A stretch of 64,000 nt of DNA from Nocardioidaceae bacterium. Its GTDB lineage: Bacteria > Actinomycetota > Actinomycetes > Propionibacteriales > Nocardioidaceae. Position numbers and translations under genes: made by a program. Positions 9,025 through 17,536 of this stretch are shown here, piece by piece (the first letter of the stretch is position 1; each line of letters begins with the position of its first letter). Where the stretch lies: positions 2,715,827-2,779,826 of the forward strand of contig CP076053.1 in the NCBI GenBank assembly GCA_018672315.1, in the 5' to 3' direction. A model generated the notes under the pieces. The model was not told the origin of the DNA, searched no databases, and saw nothing but the letters and a program-made list of their open reading frames with translations.

Positions 9025-9462
9025 TCAGAGCCCGTCGAGGGTCTTCTGCAGGCTGTCCGCCACGCGCGAGGCGAGCACCTGCAGCCCCGGTGGCATCAGG
9101 GGAGTCGCCAGCTTCGCGGCACCCTGCGGCATGAACTCGGCGTGGTAGGTCACGTCGGTGCCGCCGTCCGCGCTCTCGGCGAGGGTGATGGTGTCGCGCA
9201 GCTGCAGCGAGTCACCGGCGTCGCCGGCGAGCTGGAAGCGCTGGTACTCGACGAAGTCGACCACCTCGAAGGTGACCTCCTGCTGCTGTCCGAGCAGCTC
9301 GGAGACGTTGCGGTACGTGGTGCCCAGACCCCCGTCGCCGGAGATGCGCTCGCACGAGACCGTCGGCGGGTCCCACTCGGTGGCGTTGCTGAAGTCGTGG
9401 AGGTACTCCCACACGCGGGTCAGCGGGGTCGTGGTGGTCACGGTGCGTTCGACGTCCGGCAC
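9025..9462 (-). CDS. SRPBCC (polyketide cyclase/START-like) family protein
   Basis: 145 aa from a GTG preceded by AGGAG; the ORF is open further upstream but only as antisense of the next gene. It starts with the family pattern VERTVTTTTPLTRVWEYLHDFSN, where the START-like fold begins, followed by WDPPT and GLGTTYRN, and ends in a long helix (LQVLASRVADSLQKTLDGL). SRPBCC proteins bind hydrophobic ligands in a deep cavity; the ligand here is unknown. Transcribed towards csbD. Confidence 0.82.
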   Translation of the reverse strand: MPDVERTVTTTTPLTRVWEYLHDFSNATEWDPPTVSCERISGDGGLGTTYRNVSELLGQQQEVTFEVVDFVEYQRFQLAGDAGDSLQLRDTITLAESADGGTDVTYHAEFMPQGAAKLATPLMPPGLQVLASRVADSLQKTLDGL

Positions 9463-9515
9463 GGCGTCTCCTGAGGGCTGGGGGTGACGCCCGGTCCGGG
9501 CGCCCGTGTCCTCGA

Positions 9516-9536
9516 CGCTAGGCAGGCCACCTAGCG
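9516..9536. repeat. Short hairpin overlapping the GT2 stop codon
   Basis: CGCTAGG-CAGGCCA-CCTAGCG, 7-bp arms with a 7-nt loop, containing the TAG stop of the glycosyltransferase ending at 9531. Read on the minus strand it also includes TAGCGT, a possible -10 for the SRPBCC gene, so it could act as an attenuator or simply be a promoter element. Confidence 0.45.
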
Positions 9537-10391
9537 CCGCGCAGGTCCGGAGGGGTGGGCGTAGCCGCCGTCGGGCGTACGGACCACGAGACCCTGGTCG
9601 GCCAGCGCGTCGAGCCACCCCCGCATGGGCCACCGCCCCCAGCGGTCGGCGTACACGGCGCCGTTGCGCAGCATCGCCTCCAGGTGCTGCACCGGCGGGT
9701 CGGACGTCGGGTGCCACTGGTGGTAGCCGCGGGCCGACCCGTCCCACCCGAGGCGCAACCCGGCGGACAGCACCAGCCGGGCGAAGTCGGTGTCCTCGGC
9801 GCCGTAGCCGCGGTAGGTCTCGCAGAACCCGCCCGTGGCGCGCCAGGCCGACGCGGAGAGTGCGAAGGACAGCGACCAGAACAGGTCGGGGTCCTCGAGC
9901 GGTTCGCGTACGCCGGGGCTCGTCGTGGGCCGCGCCGGGTGCGGTGCGTCGTGGTCGGGCAGGTCGGCGACCGGCACCCGGTCGTGCTGCTGCTCGAGGT
10001 AGGTCACGGGTCCCGACCACACGGTGTCGGGGTGCTCGCGGCAGGCGGCGGCGTACGCCTGCACCAGGCCGGGGCCCGCGACGACGTCGACGTCGAGCAT
10101 GACGAGCACGTCGGCGCCCGTGGCCAGAGCCTGCGCCGCGCCGGCGTTGCGGGCCGCGGCGATCGCCAGCGGTGCCCCGAGGCGCTGGTGGACCACCGTG
10201 ACCCGCGGGTCGGCGAGGTGCCGCCGCAGCGCCGCGGAGAGCCGGACCAGGTCGTCGTCGACCGCCACGACCACGACGCGGTCGGGGGCGCGGTCGCCGT
10301 GCAGCAGTCCCTCGAGGCAGCGCGCGAGATGGCGGTGCCGACCGTGCACGGGCACCACCGCGCCCACCGATCGGCGGCCGGGCGTGCTCAC
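9531..10391 (-). CDS. Family 2 glycosyltransferase
   Basis: 286 aa from a GTG whose GTGA overlaps the stop of the upstream gene. GT-A signature: VGAVVPVHGRHRHLARCLEGLL at the N-terminus (nucleotide-binding strand), VLMLDVDVVAGP as the DxD motif, and a second half with ATGGFCETYRGYGAEDTDFARL, the acceptor-side motif (GG..E...G.EDxDF) of galactosyl/chondroitin-type GT2 enzymes. No membrane helix. It is the last gene of a three-gene glycosyltransferase operon, probably making an envelope glycolipid or polysaccharide. The product is not identifiable. Confidence 0.85.
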   Translation of the reverse strand: MSTPGRRSVGAVVPVHGRHRHLARCLEGLLHGDRAPDRVVVVAVDDDLVRLSAALRRHLADPRVTVVHQRLGAPLAIAAARNAGAAQALATGADVLVMLDVDVVAGPGLVQAYAAACREHPDTVWSGPVTYLEQQHDRVPVADLPDHDAPHPARPTTSPGVREPLEDPDLFWSLSFALSASAWRATGGFCETYRGYGAEDTDFARLVLSAGLRLGWDGSARGYHQWHPTSDPPVQHLEAMLRNGAVYADRWGRWPMRGWLDALADQGLVVRTPDGGYAHPSGPARR

Positions 10392-11455
10392 AGCGCCGCC
10401 TCGACCAGGCGTACGAACCGCCCGGTCGCCCGTCCGTCGTTCCACCGCGACCAGTCCGAGGCGTCCAGGCCTGCGGCCTGCTGGAGCACGCCCGACCAGT
10501 CGGCGCCCGCCGGGTCGTCGACCACCACGGCGGGCAGCCCGAGGTCTGCCAGGGCGCGGGCGGTGGCCCGCTGCTCGTCGTGCGGTCGAGCCGCCGGCAC
10601 CACCACGCAGGGTCGACGCAGGGCGGCCACCTCGGCGAGCGCGTTCTGACCGGCGTGCGTCACCACCACGTCGGCCGACCGGACGACGGCCCGCGGGTCG
10701 GCGTGCCACCGTCCACCGATCTCCGGAGGGCCGAGCACGGTCCACGACCAGTCCGGGGTGAGCTCGCGAGCCCGGTCGACGGTCGGCGGGGGCCAGTCGT
10801 CGCCCCCGCGCCCGGCGAGCAGCACCACGCTGCGACGCGGTGACGCGGTGCGTACGCCGCGATCGGCCCCGGGCGCCGCGACGTCGGCGTCGTGACGGCT
10901 CACCGCGCCGAGGGCCCGCAGGCGCCTCGCGGTGGAGCTCGGAGCGCGCATCAGCGACGGGGTCGCGGCCTCGGGCCAGAACCCGACGAGGGCCTCGCTC
11001 ACGTCGTGGCCGAGCACGTGCGCGGCGTCGTCACGCTCGCCGGGGACGACCACCGAGACCACCGGCACCCCGTGAAGCCGGGACAGCAGGGTGACCTCGA
11101 CGGAGACGTCGACGACCATCAGCCGGGGCGCCGACTCGTGCAGGTACCGCGTGATCATCGCCCCACGCGCCGCGAGTCCCCGGTGATGGCGCGGCACCCA
11201 GTGCAGCCTGCCGCTCGCCGTGACGTCGTCGCGCTCGGCCGTGTCGGCCGTGTCGGCCGTCTCGGCCGGCGCGTCGTGGGGGAGATGCAGCCACCGGCCG
11301 GGCCACCCGCTCGGCGCCGGCGCCGAGGACAGCCCCGTCACGCTCACGCCGAGGACGTCGACGAGCCCCTGGGCCAGCGTCGTCGCACGGTGCAGGTGTC
11401 CGGCGCCCTGGTGGTGCACGTACCAGCCGATCTCCGCCGCCCCACCGGCGCTCAC
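10388..11455 (-). CDS. MurG/UGT-like (GT-B) glycosyltransferase
   Basis: 355 aa, GTG start chosen at VSAGGAAEIGWYVHHQGAGH, where the GT-B Rossmann fold begins (strand plus GxGH loop). The C-terminal half has the donor-binding pattern ADVVVTHAGQNALAEVAALRRPCVVVP followed by RPHDEQ, as in MurG/UDP-glycosyltransferases. An internal 9-bp tandem repeat (GTGTCGGCC three times, 11241-11267) codes for TADTADTAE in a loop. It sits between a GT4 and a GT2 gene with 7-bp and 4-bp junctions. A role in sugar addition to a lipid or secondary metabolite is inferred. Confidence 0.8.
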   Translation of the reverse strand: MSAGGAAEIGWYVHHQGAGHLHRATTLAQGLVDVLGVSVTGLSSAPAPSGWPGRWLHLPHDAPAETADTADTAERDDVTASGRLHWVPRHHRGLAARGAMITRYLHESAPRLMVVDVSVEVTLLSRLHGVPVVSVVVPGERDDAAHVLGHDVSEALVGFWPEAATPSLMRAPSSTARRLRALGAVSRHDADVAAPGADRGVRTASPRRSVVLLAGRGGDDWPPPTVDRARELTPDWSWTVLGPPEIGGRWHADPRAVVRSADVVVTHAGQNALAEVAALRRPCVVVPAARPHDEQRATARALADLGLPAVVVDDPAGADWSGVLQQAAGLDASDWSRWNDGRATGRFVRLVEAAL

Positions 11456-11462
11456 GAGGCGC

Positions 11463-12590
11463 TCACGCGGCGCGCTCGCGCCCGACGACGTCGAGGTAGA
11501 GGCCCTCGTACTCGTCGACCATCCGCTCCGCCGAGCAGCTGCGTACGGCCGCGGACCGCACCAGGTCCCGGGGCAGCATGGCGGCGCGCGCCGTCGCCGC
11601 GGCCAGGGCACCGATGTCTCCGGGAGGACAGACCACGCCGCCGTACCGGGTCACGACCTCGCTCAGGGCGCCCCTGTCGTACGCCGCGACCGGGGTCCCG
11701 CAGGCCATCGCCTCGGCTGCGACCAGACCGTACGGCTCGTCCCACCGGGGCGTCACGAGCGCGACGGCGGACTCCCCGACGAGGCGTACGAGCTCGGGGT
11801 GACGCAGGTGACCGAGGTACTCCGCGTCCGGGCCCAGGAGGGGACGCACGCACGCCTCGACGTACGCCGCGTCGGTGACCGGTCCCGCGAGCCGGATCCG
11901 GCGACCGGCGGCGCGCGCGGCGAGGATCGCCTCGTGGGGCGCCTTCTCGGCGGTGAGGCGCCCGGTCCACACGAGGTCCTCGCCGCCCGGTCCCGGTGTC
12001 CACCGCGCGGTGTCGACCCCGTTGCGGACGACGGCCGCGTCGACGCAGTGGCGCCAGGCCGTACGACAGGTGCCGCTGACCGCGGAGAACCGTGCCCCCG
12101 GCCCGGCCAGTGCGACCGCCGACTCCAGCCACGGCAGCGGCGGCGTGTGCAGCGTGGTCAGCACCGGCACGTCCACGGTGGGAGCCATCGCGACCGGCAG
12201 GTGGTGGAGGCTGTTGTCGTGCACGACGTCGAAGTCGCGTTGCGCGCCGCGGGCGAGGTCGAGCATCGCCCCGAGGTAGGTGTGGTGGTCGGCCATCCAC
12301 TGTGCGGACGGCGCGTTGACGTCCTCGGCGGCGGCCGGGCTCGGGACGAAGCGTGGCGCTGCGACCACGGTGACGTCCAGACCCGGGTCGGCTCCGGCGG
12401 GGGCCAGCAGCGTCACCTCGTGGCCACGCGCGGCGAGCAGACGCGCGAGGAGATGGGTGTGCGACTCCAGACCGCCGGTGAACGGTTCACGGACCGGGTT
12501 CGTCGAGGCCGCGAGCAGCAACACCCGCAGTCGGTCGGGGCCGCCCGTCGGATGGTCGACGTCGGTGGTCCAGGGAGAGCTCCTCACCAC
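11463..12590 (-). CDS. Family 4 glycosyltransferase
   Basis: 375 aa. GT-B fold of the GT4 type: RVLLLAASTNPVREPFTGGLESHTHLLARLL at the N-terminus, and the donor-site motif EPYGLVAAEAMACGTPVAAYDRGAL at about residue 300 with the conserved Glu pair. It is the first gene of the three-glycosyltransferase operon that runs to 9531. The GTG start at 12590 lacks a clear ribosome-binding site and the true start may be slightly downstream. The sugar donor and acceptor are unknown. Confidence 0.87.
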   Translation of the reverse strand: MVRSSPWTTDVDHPTGGPDRLRVLLLAASTNPVREPFTGGLESHTHLLARLLAARGHEVTLLAPAGADPGLDVTVVAAPRFVPSPAAAEDVNAPSAQWMADHHTYLGAMLDLARGAQRDFDVVHDNSLHHLPVAMAPTVDVPVLTTLHTPPLPWLESAVALAGPGARFSAVSGTCRTAWRHCVDAAVVRNGVDTARWTPGPGGEDLVWTGRLTAEKAPHEAILAARAAGRRIRLAGPVTDAAYVEACVRPLLGPDAEYLGHLRHPELVRLVGESAVALVTPRWDEPYGLVAAEAMACGTPVAAYDRGALSEVVTRYGGVVCPPGDIGALAAATARAAMLPRDLVRSAAVRSCSAERMVDEYEGLYLDVVGRERAA

Positions 12591-12658
12591 CGCCAGGTTT
12601 CCGAGAGCGCCCTCGGTCAGTCACACCCGTGGGGGCGGGCGGGCCGCAGGGGACTGCC

Positions 12659-13303
12659 TCAGGTGTCGATGCGACGCACGCGGTCGGGCCGGAAGCCGTG
12701 GTCGACGCCCCACAGGATGGCGTTGGGCCGGTCGTCGACGCCGATCTTGCGGTAGAGGTTGCGGATGTAGCCCTTGAGGGTGTTCAGCGTGATGTACGTG
12801 CGGCTGCAGATGTGGTCGTTGCTGAACCCCTGGCAGATCAGCGCGAGCACCTCGCTCTCGCGCGGGGTCAGCCCGTGCTGCTGCCCCGGCCAGTCGCCCA
12901 CGTCACCGTCGACGGTGTCGTGCTGGTCGACCTGGGGGCGCACCTGCTCGCCGGCGTGCACACGCTCGAGCCGGTCGACCAGGTCCGCGCCGCTCACCGA
13001 CTTCTCCACGTAGCCCGCGGCCCCGGCCTCGAAACTGGCCTCGACCAGGTCGGGGTCGTGGTTCCAGGAGTAGACGACGACCTTCGTGGCCGAGCCCGGG
13101 GTGACGACGTCGGAGATGTTCAGCTCGGCGCCCTGGGGCTGGCCGAAGGTGTCGTACAACGCGATGTCGACGTCGGAGACGACGCGCATGCGGCTGTCGA
13201 CCTCGACGACGTCGATGCGGTCACCGAACCGGCCGAGCATGGCGGCGAGACCCTGCACGACGAGCTCGTAGTCGTTGACGATGGCGACGCGGATGGCGGA
13301 CAC
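12659..13303 (-). CDS. NarL/LuxR-type response regulator, copy 1
   Basis: 214 aa from GTG 13303, chosen because TATGCT (13311-13316) ends exactly 7 nt upstream, the geometry of a leaderless transcript; an ATG 12 nt further upstream lies inside that -10. Receiver domain: IRVAIVNDYELVVQG, with phospho-acceptor Asp in DIALYDTFG and a late K in YVEKSVSG. C-terminal LuxR helix-turn-helix: LTPRESEVLALICQGFSNDHIC and TLNTLKGYIRNLYRKIGV. No sensor kinase is adjacent. A paralogue of identical length lies about 0.5 kb upstream on the same strand. Confidence 0.9.
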   Translation of the reverse strand: MSAIRVAIVNDYELVVQGLAAMLGRFGDRIDVVEVDSRMRVVSDVDIALYDTFGQPQGAELNISDVVTPGSATKVVVYSWNHDPDLVEASFEAGAAGYVEKSVSGADLVDRLERVHAGEQVRPQVDQHDTVDGDVGDWPGQQHGLTPRESEVLALICQGFSNDHICSRTYITLNTLKGYIRNLYRKIGVDDRPNAILWGVDHGFRPDRVRRIDT

Positions 13304-13316
13304 GCGCCGCAGCATA
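13304..13316 (-). promoter_or_regulatory. Leaderless-type -10 element of response regulator 1
   Basis: TATGCT (13311-13316 read on the minus strand) and a 7-nt spacer to GTG 13303. Copy 2 has the same hexamer and spacing, and an upstream CTGCAC element is also shared. Confidence 0.6.
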
Positions 13317-13360
13317 GTGACGCCACGAGCAGGGGTGCAGCCCGCGGGGTGGGGTAGTGC

Positions 13361-13756
13361 GTGCAGATGACGTCGTACGACTTCCGCTTCTCACCCGTCT
13401 ACCTCGCCGCCGGCCTGCCCTTCGGCATCACCCCGATGACCAGTGGCGTGGTGCTCGACGGGGAGGGGCTGCGGGTGCGCTACGGGCCGTGGAGGCTGCG
13501 TACGCCGCTGGCCAACATCACCGGTGCCACCCTGACCGGCGACTTCGCGTTCCTGAAGACCGCCGGCCCGCCCCACCTGTCCTTCAGCGACCGCGGGGTG
13601 AGCTTCACTCCCAACGGCGACCGGGCGGTGTGCCTGACCTTCCGCGACCCCGTGGCGGGCATCGACCCGACGCGGGTGATCAAGCACCCGGGGGCGACGC
13701 TCGGGATCCGCGACGTCGAGGGCTTCGTACGCCACTGGGAACGGCTCGCACCGTGA
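13361..13756 (+). CDS. Conserved hypothetical protein
   Basis: 131 aa (129 if the ATG at 13367 is the start). Not recognised with certainty. It begins YDFRFSPVYLAAGLPFGITP, then has alternating strands (GVVLDGEGLRVRYGPWRLRTPLANITGA) and GPPHLSFSDRGVSFTPNGD, and ends with a helix (VEGFVRHWERLAP). It looks like a small all-beta PH-like domain that is common as a stand-alone gene in actinobacteria. No signal peptide or membrane helix. Transcribed divergently from response regulator 1 (58 bp between starts) and convergently to copy 2. That placement suggests linked regulation but no function can be given. Confidence 0.7.
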   Translation: MQMTSYDFRFSPVYLAAGLPFGITPMTSGVVLDGEGLRVRYGPWRLRTPLANITGATLTGDFAFLKTAGPPHLSFSDRGVSFTPNGDRAVCLTFRDPVAGIDPTRVIKHPGATLGIRDVEGFVRHWERLAP

Positions 13757-13758
13757 AC

Positions 13759-13806
13759 CAGGGCTCGCGTCAGGGCTCGCGTCAGGGCCCGCGTCAGGGC
13801 TTGACG
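13759..13806. repeat. 12-bp tandem repeat across the stop of response regulator 2
   Basis: Units CAGGGCTCGCGT at 13759 and 13771, CAGGGCCCGCGT at 13783, and a partial CAGGGCTTGACG at 13795. The TGA stop of the regulator (read on the minus strand, 13794-13796) sits at the junction of the last two units, so copy number could shift the 3' end of the gene and the short gap to the convergent neighbour. Confidence 0.75.
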
Positions 13807-14438
13807 TGCCTGACCTGGTCGGGCCGGAAACCGTGGTCGACGCCCCAGAGGATGGCGTTGGCGCGATCGGCGACGCCGATCTTGCGGTAGAGGTTGCGGA
13901 TGTAGCCCTTCAGCGTGTTCAGGCTCAGGTGCGTACGCCCGCAGATGTCGTCGTTGCTGAAGCCCTGGCAGATCAGGGCCAGCACCTCGGACTCGCGCGG
14001 GGTCAGCCCGATGTCCTGACCGGGCCAGGCGCCGACGTCCCCGACGATCTCGGAGCGGTCGGGCTCGGGGCGTACGTGCTCGCCGGCCTGGACGCGCTCG
14101 ATGAGGGCGACGAGCTCCTGCCCGGAGACCGACTTCGGCACGTAGCCGTGGGCGCCGGTCGTGAAGGAGGTGTCGATCAGGTCAGCCGAGACGTTCCAGG
14201 AGTAGACGACCAGCTTGGCCTCGCCCGCCCCGGCCAGCACCGTGCTGGGGTCGAGCTGGGCGCCCTGGGGCTGGCCGAAGGTGTCGTAGAGGACGACGTC
14301 GACCTCGGAGATCACCGGCAGGTTGCTGTCGAGCTCGACGACGACGACCCGGTCGGAGAAGGACTCCAGCATGGCGGCGATGCCGCGCACGACGATCTCG
14401 TAGTCGTTGACCACGGCGACGCGGATGGGGGACGGCAC
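13794..14438 (-). CDS. NarL/LuxR-type response regulator, copy 2
   Basis: 214 aa from GTG 14438, again 7 nt after a TATGCT hexamer. It is clearly a duplicate of copy 1: IRVAVVNDYEIVVRG, VVLYDTFGQPQGAQL, GYVPKSVSGQELVALIERV, LTPRESEVLALICQGFSNDDIC, LNTLKGYIRNLYRKIGV and a shared AILWGVDHGFRPD terminus. The receiver Asp in VLYDTF and the LuxR helix-turn-helix are intact. The helix-turn-helix recognition part is almost unchanged, so both copies probably bind similar DNA, while receiver surfaces differ. No kinase is adjacent. The stop overlaps a 12-bp tandem repeat. Confidence 0.9.
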   Translation of the reverse strand: MPSPIRVAVVNDYEIVVRGIAAMLESFSDRVVVVELDSNLPVISEVDVVLYDTFGQPQGAQLDPSTVLAGAGEAKLVVYSWNVSADLIDTSFTTGAHGYVPKSVSGQELVALIERVQAGEHVRPEPDRSEIVGDVGAWPGQDIGLTPRESEVLALICQGFSNDDICGRTHLSLNTLKGYIRNLYRKIGVADRANAILWGVDHGFRPDQVRHVKP

Positions 14439-14451
14439 GGTCAAGAGCATA
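14439..14451 (-). promoter_or_regulatory. Leaderless-type -10 element of response regulator 2
   Basis: TATGCT (14446-14451 on the minus strand), 7-nt spacer, GTG 14438; the same layout as at 13304-13316. Confidence 0.6.
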
Positions 14452-14500
14452 GTGATGCGGCGGACGGGGGCGTGCAGAACGCCACCCGCCCGCCGAGTCG

Positions 14501-16078
14501 TCAGCCGAAGTAGTAGCTGCCGCGGGTGCGGACGTTCTCGTCGATGTCACCGATCTGCTCGACGATCACCTTGCGACCGCGCGGGGTGGTGACCAGCTGG
14601 ATCTTGCGTCGCGACTCGTTGTTGGTCGTGTCGGACTCCACGAGGTTGCCCAGCGGGTTGGCGATGGTGGCGACGTAGTACACGCCGTCCGGCAGGTCGC
14701 TGATGCGGAAGGCCTGGCCGGCGCGGTACTGGTGGTAGGTGTCGCCGGAGCCGGAGTCGAGCACCTCGCGCACCGAGAGGGCGGACAGGTCGCCGCAGGC
14801 GGTGGAGAGATCGGTGTTGTACGGGTTCCAGTTCGCCCCCGGCACCGTGTAGTCGACCATGTCGGTGTTGGCCAGGCAGAACGAACGCTTGGCGGACTTC
14901 ACGACCTGCTCACCGTCGGCGTCGAGCAGGACGTACTTGGCGAAGTCGTCGAGGTGCCAGTGGTTGTGGTTGGCCGCGTGCCAGCGCATCTCACCGACCT
15001 GCTGGTAGCCGACCTGCTCCTCGCCGTCGAAGAAGTACTGGTACGTCGTCATCCGCTTGCGGTTGTCGGAGTCGCGGAAGCCGTCGATGACCAGAGGGCT
15101 CTCGCCGGCGTTCCAGACCGTGGCGCCGAAGCGCAGCACGGTGCCCTCGCGGTTGAGCTGGATCTGCCACGCGGGGAGCGACCGCAGGTCGGGCACGGGC
15201 GTGCCGGCGGGCGGCGTCGAGACCGGCCGCACCGGCTCGTCGCCGGGGGCCGACTGGTCGGCGAGCGTCTGGTCGGCCTGCGCCTGCCGGGCGTACCTCA
15301 TCCAGCTGCTGCGGACGGTGCGACCGCGGCGGGGCTCACGGATCCGCAGCCGGGTCGTGGTCGTCGCGTCCTCGGGGGAGAGACCCATGATCTCGCGCCA
15401 GCGCGGGTTCACGCTGATGGTCATGTCATAGCGCCCCGCGTCCGCCTTGAGGCGTCGCAGCGGCGGCTCCATGCGGGTGGACCAGCCGCCCTCGATGCCC
15501 ATCACCGAGCCGAGGGAGTACGGCCCGCCGCCGCAGCCCTCGGGGTAGTCCGAGGTCGGGGCCGCGTCGGGACGGATGCGCGTGCTGCCCCAGCCGGAGG
15601 ACAGGCACATCGAGCGCACCGTCTCCAGCACCGGACGGCGCTTGCCGACCTCGGTGACCGTCACGCTGAGGAAGCCCGGCAGGGCGCCGAAGCGCTTCAG
15701 GACGCCCGGGGGCAGCTGCGTGGCGCCGTCGTCGGTGCGCAGGTGGGTGATGATCGGGTCCTCGTACGACGCGCGCGCCGACCACAGGGCGACCCCGCTG
15801 CCCGGGGCGGTGAGCGAGAAGCCGGTGTCGAGCCAGCGCACGTACCCGCGCTTGTTGGTGCTCGTCGTGACGCGCTCGAGCGAGTCGAGCACCAGCAGCG
15901 AGCCGTCCTGGGCGGAGGGCTCGACGGCGGCGAGCGTGGCCTCGTGGACCCGGTGGCCCGGATGGGCGGCCGCCGTCGAGGCGGTGCCGACGGAGACGAG
16001 CGAGGCGGCGAGCGCCAGGGAGAGCGAGCCGGCGGCGCGGCGTACGTGACGACGGGTGGAGCGGTGGCGGTGGGACAC
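14501..16078 (-). CDS. Secreted lysyl oxidase-like copper protein
   Basis: 525 aa from a GTG that gives a basic n-region (SHRHRSTRRHVRRAAG) and a hydrophobic signal with likely cleavage at AAAHPGH. The C-terminal third carries the lysyl oxidase copper motif NHNHWHLDDFAKY (three His) followed by YTVPGANWNPYNTDLS and VESDTTNNES, typical of bacterial lysyl-oxidase-domain proteins. The N-terminal 300 residues are a separate beta-rich region with an SSGWGS/YPEGCGGGPY pair of cysteines and no assigned function. It may oxidise amines on surface proteins or free substrates outside the cell. Monocistronic by appearance. Confidence 0.82.
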   Translation of the reverse strand: MSHRHRSTRRHVRRAAGSLSLALAASLVSVGTASTAAAHPGHRVHEATLAAVEPSAQDGSLLVLDSLERVTTSTNKRGYVRWLDTGFSLTAPGSGVALWSARASYEDPIITHLRTDDGATQLPPGVLKRFGALPGFLSVTVTEVGKRRPVLETVRSMCLSSGWGSTRIRPDAAPTSDYPEGCGGGPYSLGSVMGIEGGWSTRMEPPLRRLKADAGRYDMTISVNPRWREIMGLSPEDATTTTRLRIREPRRGRTVRSSWMRYARQAQADQTLADQSAPGDEPVRPVSTPPAGTPVPDLRSLPAWQIQLNREGTVLRFGATVWNAGESPLVIDGFRDSDNRKRMTTYQYFFDGEEQVGYQQVGEMRWHAANHNHWHLDDFAKYVLLDADGEQVVKSAKRSFCLANTDMVDYTVPGANWNPYNTDLSTACGDLSALSVREVLDSGSGDTYHQYRAGQAFRISDLPDGVYYVATIANPLGNLVESDTTNNESRRKIQLVTTPRGRKVIVEQIGDIDENVRTRGSYYFG

Positions 16079-16210
16079 GAGACCTCGGTTCAGGACAGGG
16101 CGCGAGAGGACGAGCCCACGGACGTGATGCTCGTACTCGCAGTATCGAGAGCAGAGGTTTAAGACGTCAACAACCGCCACGTGTCGATTCGGAAACGCCT
16201 GTCGGCATCC

Positions 16211-17536
16211 TCATTGCGCCGGCATCGCGTCGAAGACCAGCTGCACGGTCTCGTACGCGTCGGGCCCAGCGGCCAGTCCTTCGGCGAGGCCCAGCGCCGC
16301 GGCCGGGTCGATGAGCTCGACGGTGCCGAAGGCGTGCCAACGCTCGTCGATCTCGACGAGCCGGGCGGCGACGACGTCGCCCTTGCGTACGCCCGCCAGG
16401 CTGCGGGAGTCGACCTCGACCGACTCGGTCGGTTCACCGGGGGTGCCGGCGACGGGGCGTACGCGCACCGTGCTCGACCCGGGGACCTCGACGTCGAGGA
16501 CCTGCCGCGGGGCCGCGACGAGCCGTGCCGCGAGCTCGCTCTCGTCGTCGGGGAGCAGCGCGCCGCGCTCGTGCAGGTAGACCTGGAGACCGGCGCCCTC
16601 GAAGAGCACCGCGTCGCGCAGCAGCGGGTCCGCGAGGGCGTCGAGCTGCGCCTCGGGCTCGCGCTGCCCGTCGGTCCACCAGGCCGCCACCGCGTGCAGG
16701 AGCACGCCCGCACCGCCGTAGGTCAGGTGCAGGTCGGCCTTCGCGACCAGCCAGGGCAGGCGCTCGGCCAGGGTGAGGGTCTCGCGACCTCGGTGGCAGG
16801 CCTTGTACTTGCGGCCCGACCCGCACCAGCAGGGGTCGTTGCGGCCGATGTCGGTGCGGTCCCGGGGGACGAACCGCTGCAGGGTCTCGACCAGCACGTC
16901 GTCCTCGCGGGCCCGGCTGCGGCGCAGCAGCGACAGGGCCCGGACGGCGTCGCCGCGGTCGTTCGCGACGCGGGCGAGGTCATAGAGCGCCGGCGACCAG
17001 TCGGGGTCGGAATCGAGGGCGGCCTCGTGGAGGCGCTCGGCCTCCTCGGTGTCGGCCAGCGCCTCGGCAGCGCGCGCCCAGAGCCAGTGCAGGGCCGGGC
17101 GTGCCTCGACCGGCGCCTGTGGCACCAGAAACTCCGCGAGGGTCCCGAGTCCGAGGGCGGCGGCGCGTACGGCCTCGTGCCCGCCCTCGGGGTCGAGCGT
17201 GTTCAGGGTCTGGCTCAGCGTCGCCTCGGCGACGTCCGGATCGCGGAGGTGGGGGAGAATCTGCAGCAGCGTCTCCGCGTCCAGTCCCTCGCCCGGGTCC
17301 TCGTCGCCGCCGGCGGGGGAGGAGAGCACCTCCGTGGCGTACGCCTGCAGCTCCTCGCCGCCGCTCGCGAGATCCGACCCCTCGGCGTCGAGGCGCTCGA
17401 GGACGACGTCGCCGACCTCGTGCGCCAGGCTCGCCACCATGACGGCGGCCATGGCCTGGTCGTCGTCGAGATCGAAGGCATCGGCCAGGGCGTCGAGCTG
17501 CTCCGCGAGCCACTCCTCGACGGGTTGCTCGCTCAT
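16211..17536 (-). CDS. SEC-C motif (zinc-binding) protein
   Basis: 441 aa. Near residue 245 it has DIGRNDPCWCGSGRKYKACH, a full SEC-C zinc finger (CxCx8CH) as found at the end of SecA and in many stand-alone proteins. The first half is helical and acidic with a TPR-like stretch (ALHWLWARAAEALADTEEAERLHEAAL). The second half is a mixed domain of unknown type (VPGSSTVRVRPVAGTPGE, then RSLAGVRKGDVVAARLVE). The ATG overlaps the stop of tetR by 4 bp, so both are likely one transcript. The role is unknown; SEC-C usually mediates protein or ribosome contacts. Confidence 0.82.
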   Translation of the reverse strand: MSEQPVEEWLAEQLDALADAFDLDDDQAMAAVMVASLAHEVGDVVLERLDAEGSDLASGGEELQAYATEVLSSPAGGDEDPGEGLDAETLLQILPHLRDPDVAEATLSQTLNTLDPEGGHEAVRAAALGLGTLAEFLVPQAPVEARPALHWLWARAAEALADTEEAERLHEAALDSDPDWSPALYDLARVANDRGDAVRALSLLRRSRAREDDVLVETLQRFVPRDRTDIGRNDPCWCGSGRKYKACHRGRETLTLAERLPWLVAKADLHLTYGGAGVLLHAVAAWWTDGQREPEAQLDALADPLLRDAVLFEGAGLQVYLHERGALLPDDESELAARLVAAPRQVLDVEVPGSSTVRVRPVAGTPGEPTESVEVDSRSLAGVRKGDVVAARLVEIDERWHAFGTVELIDPAAALGLAEGLAAGPDAYETVQLVFDAMPAQ

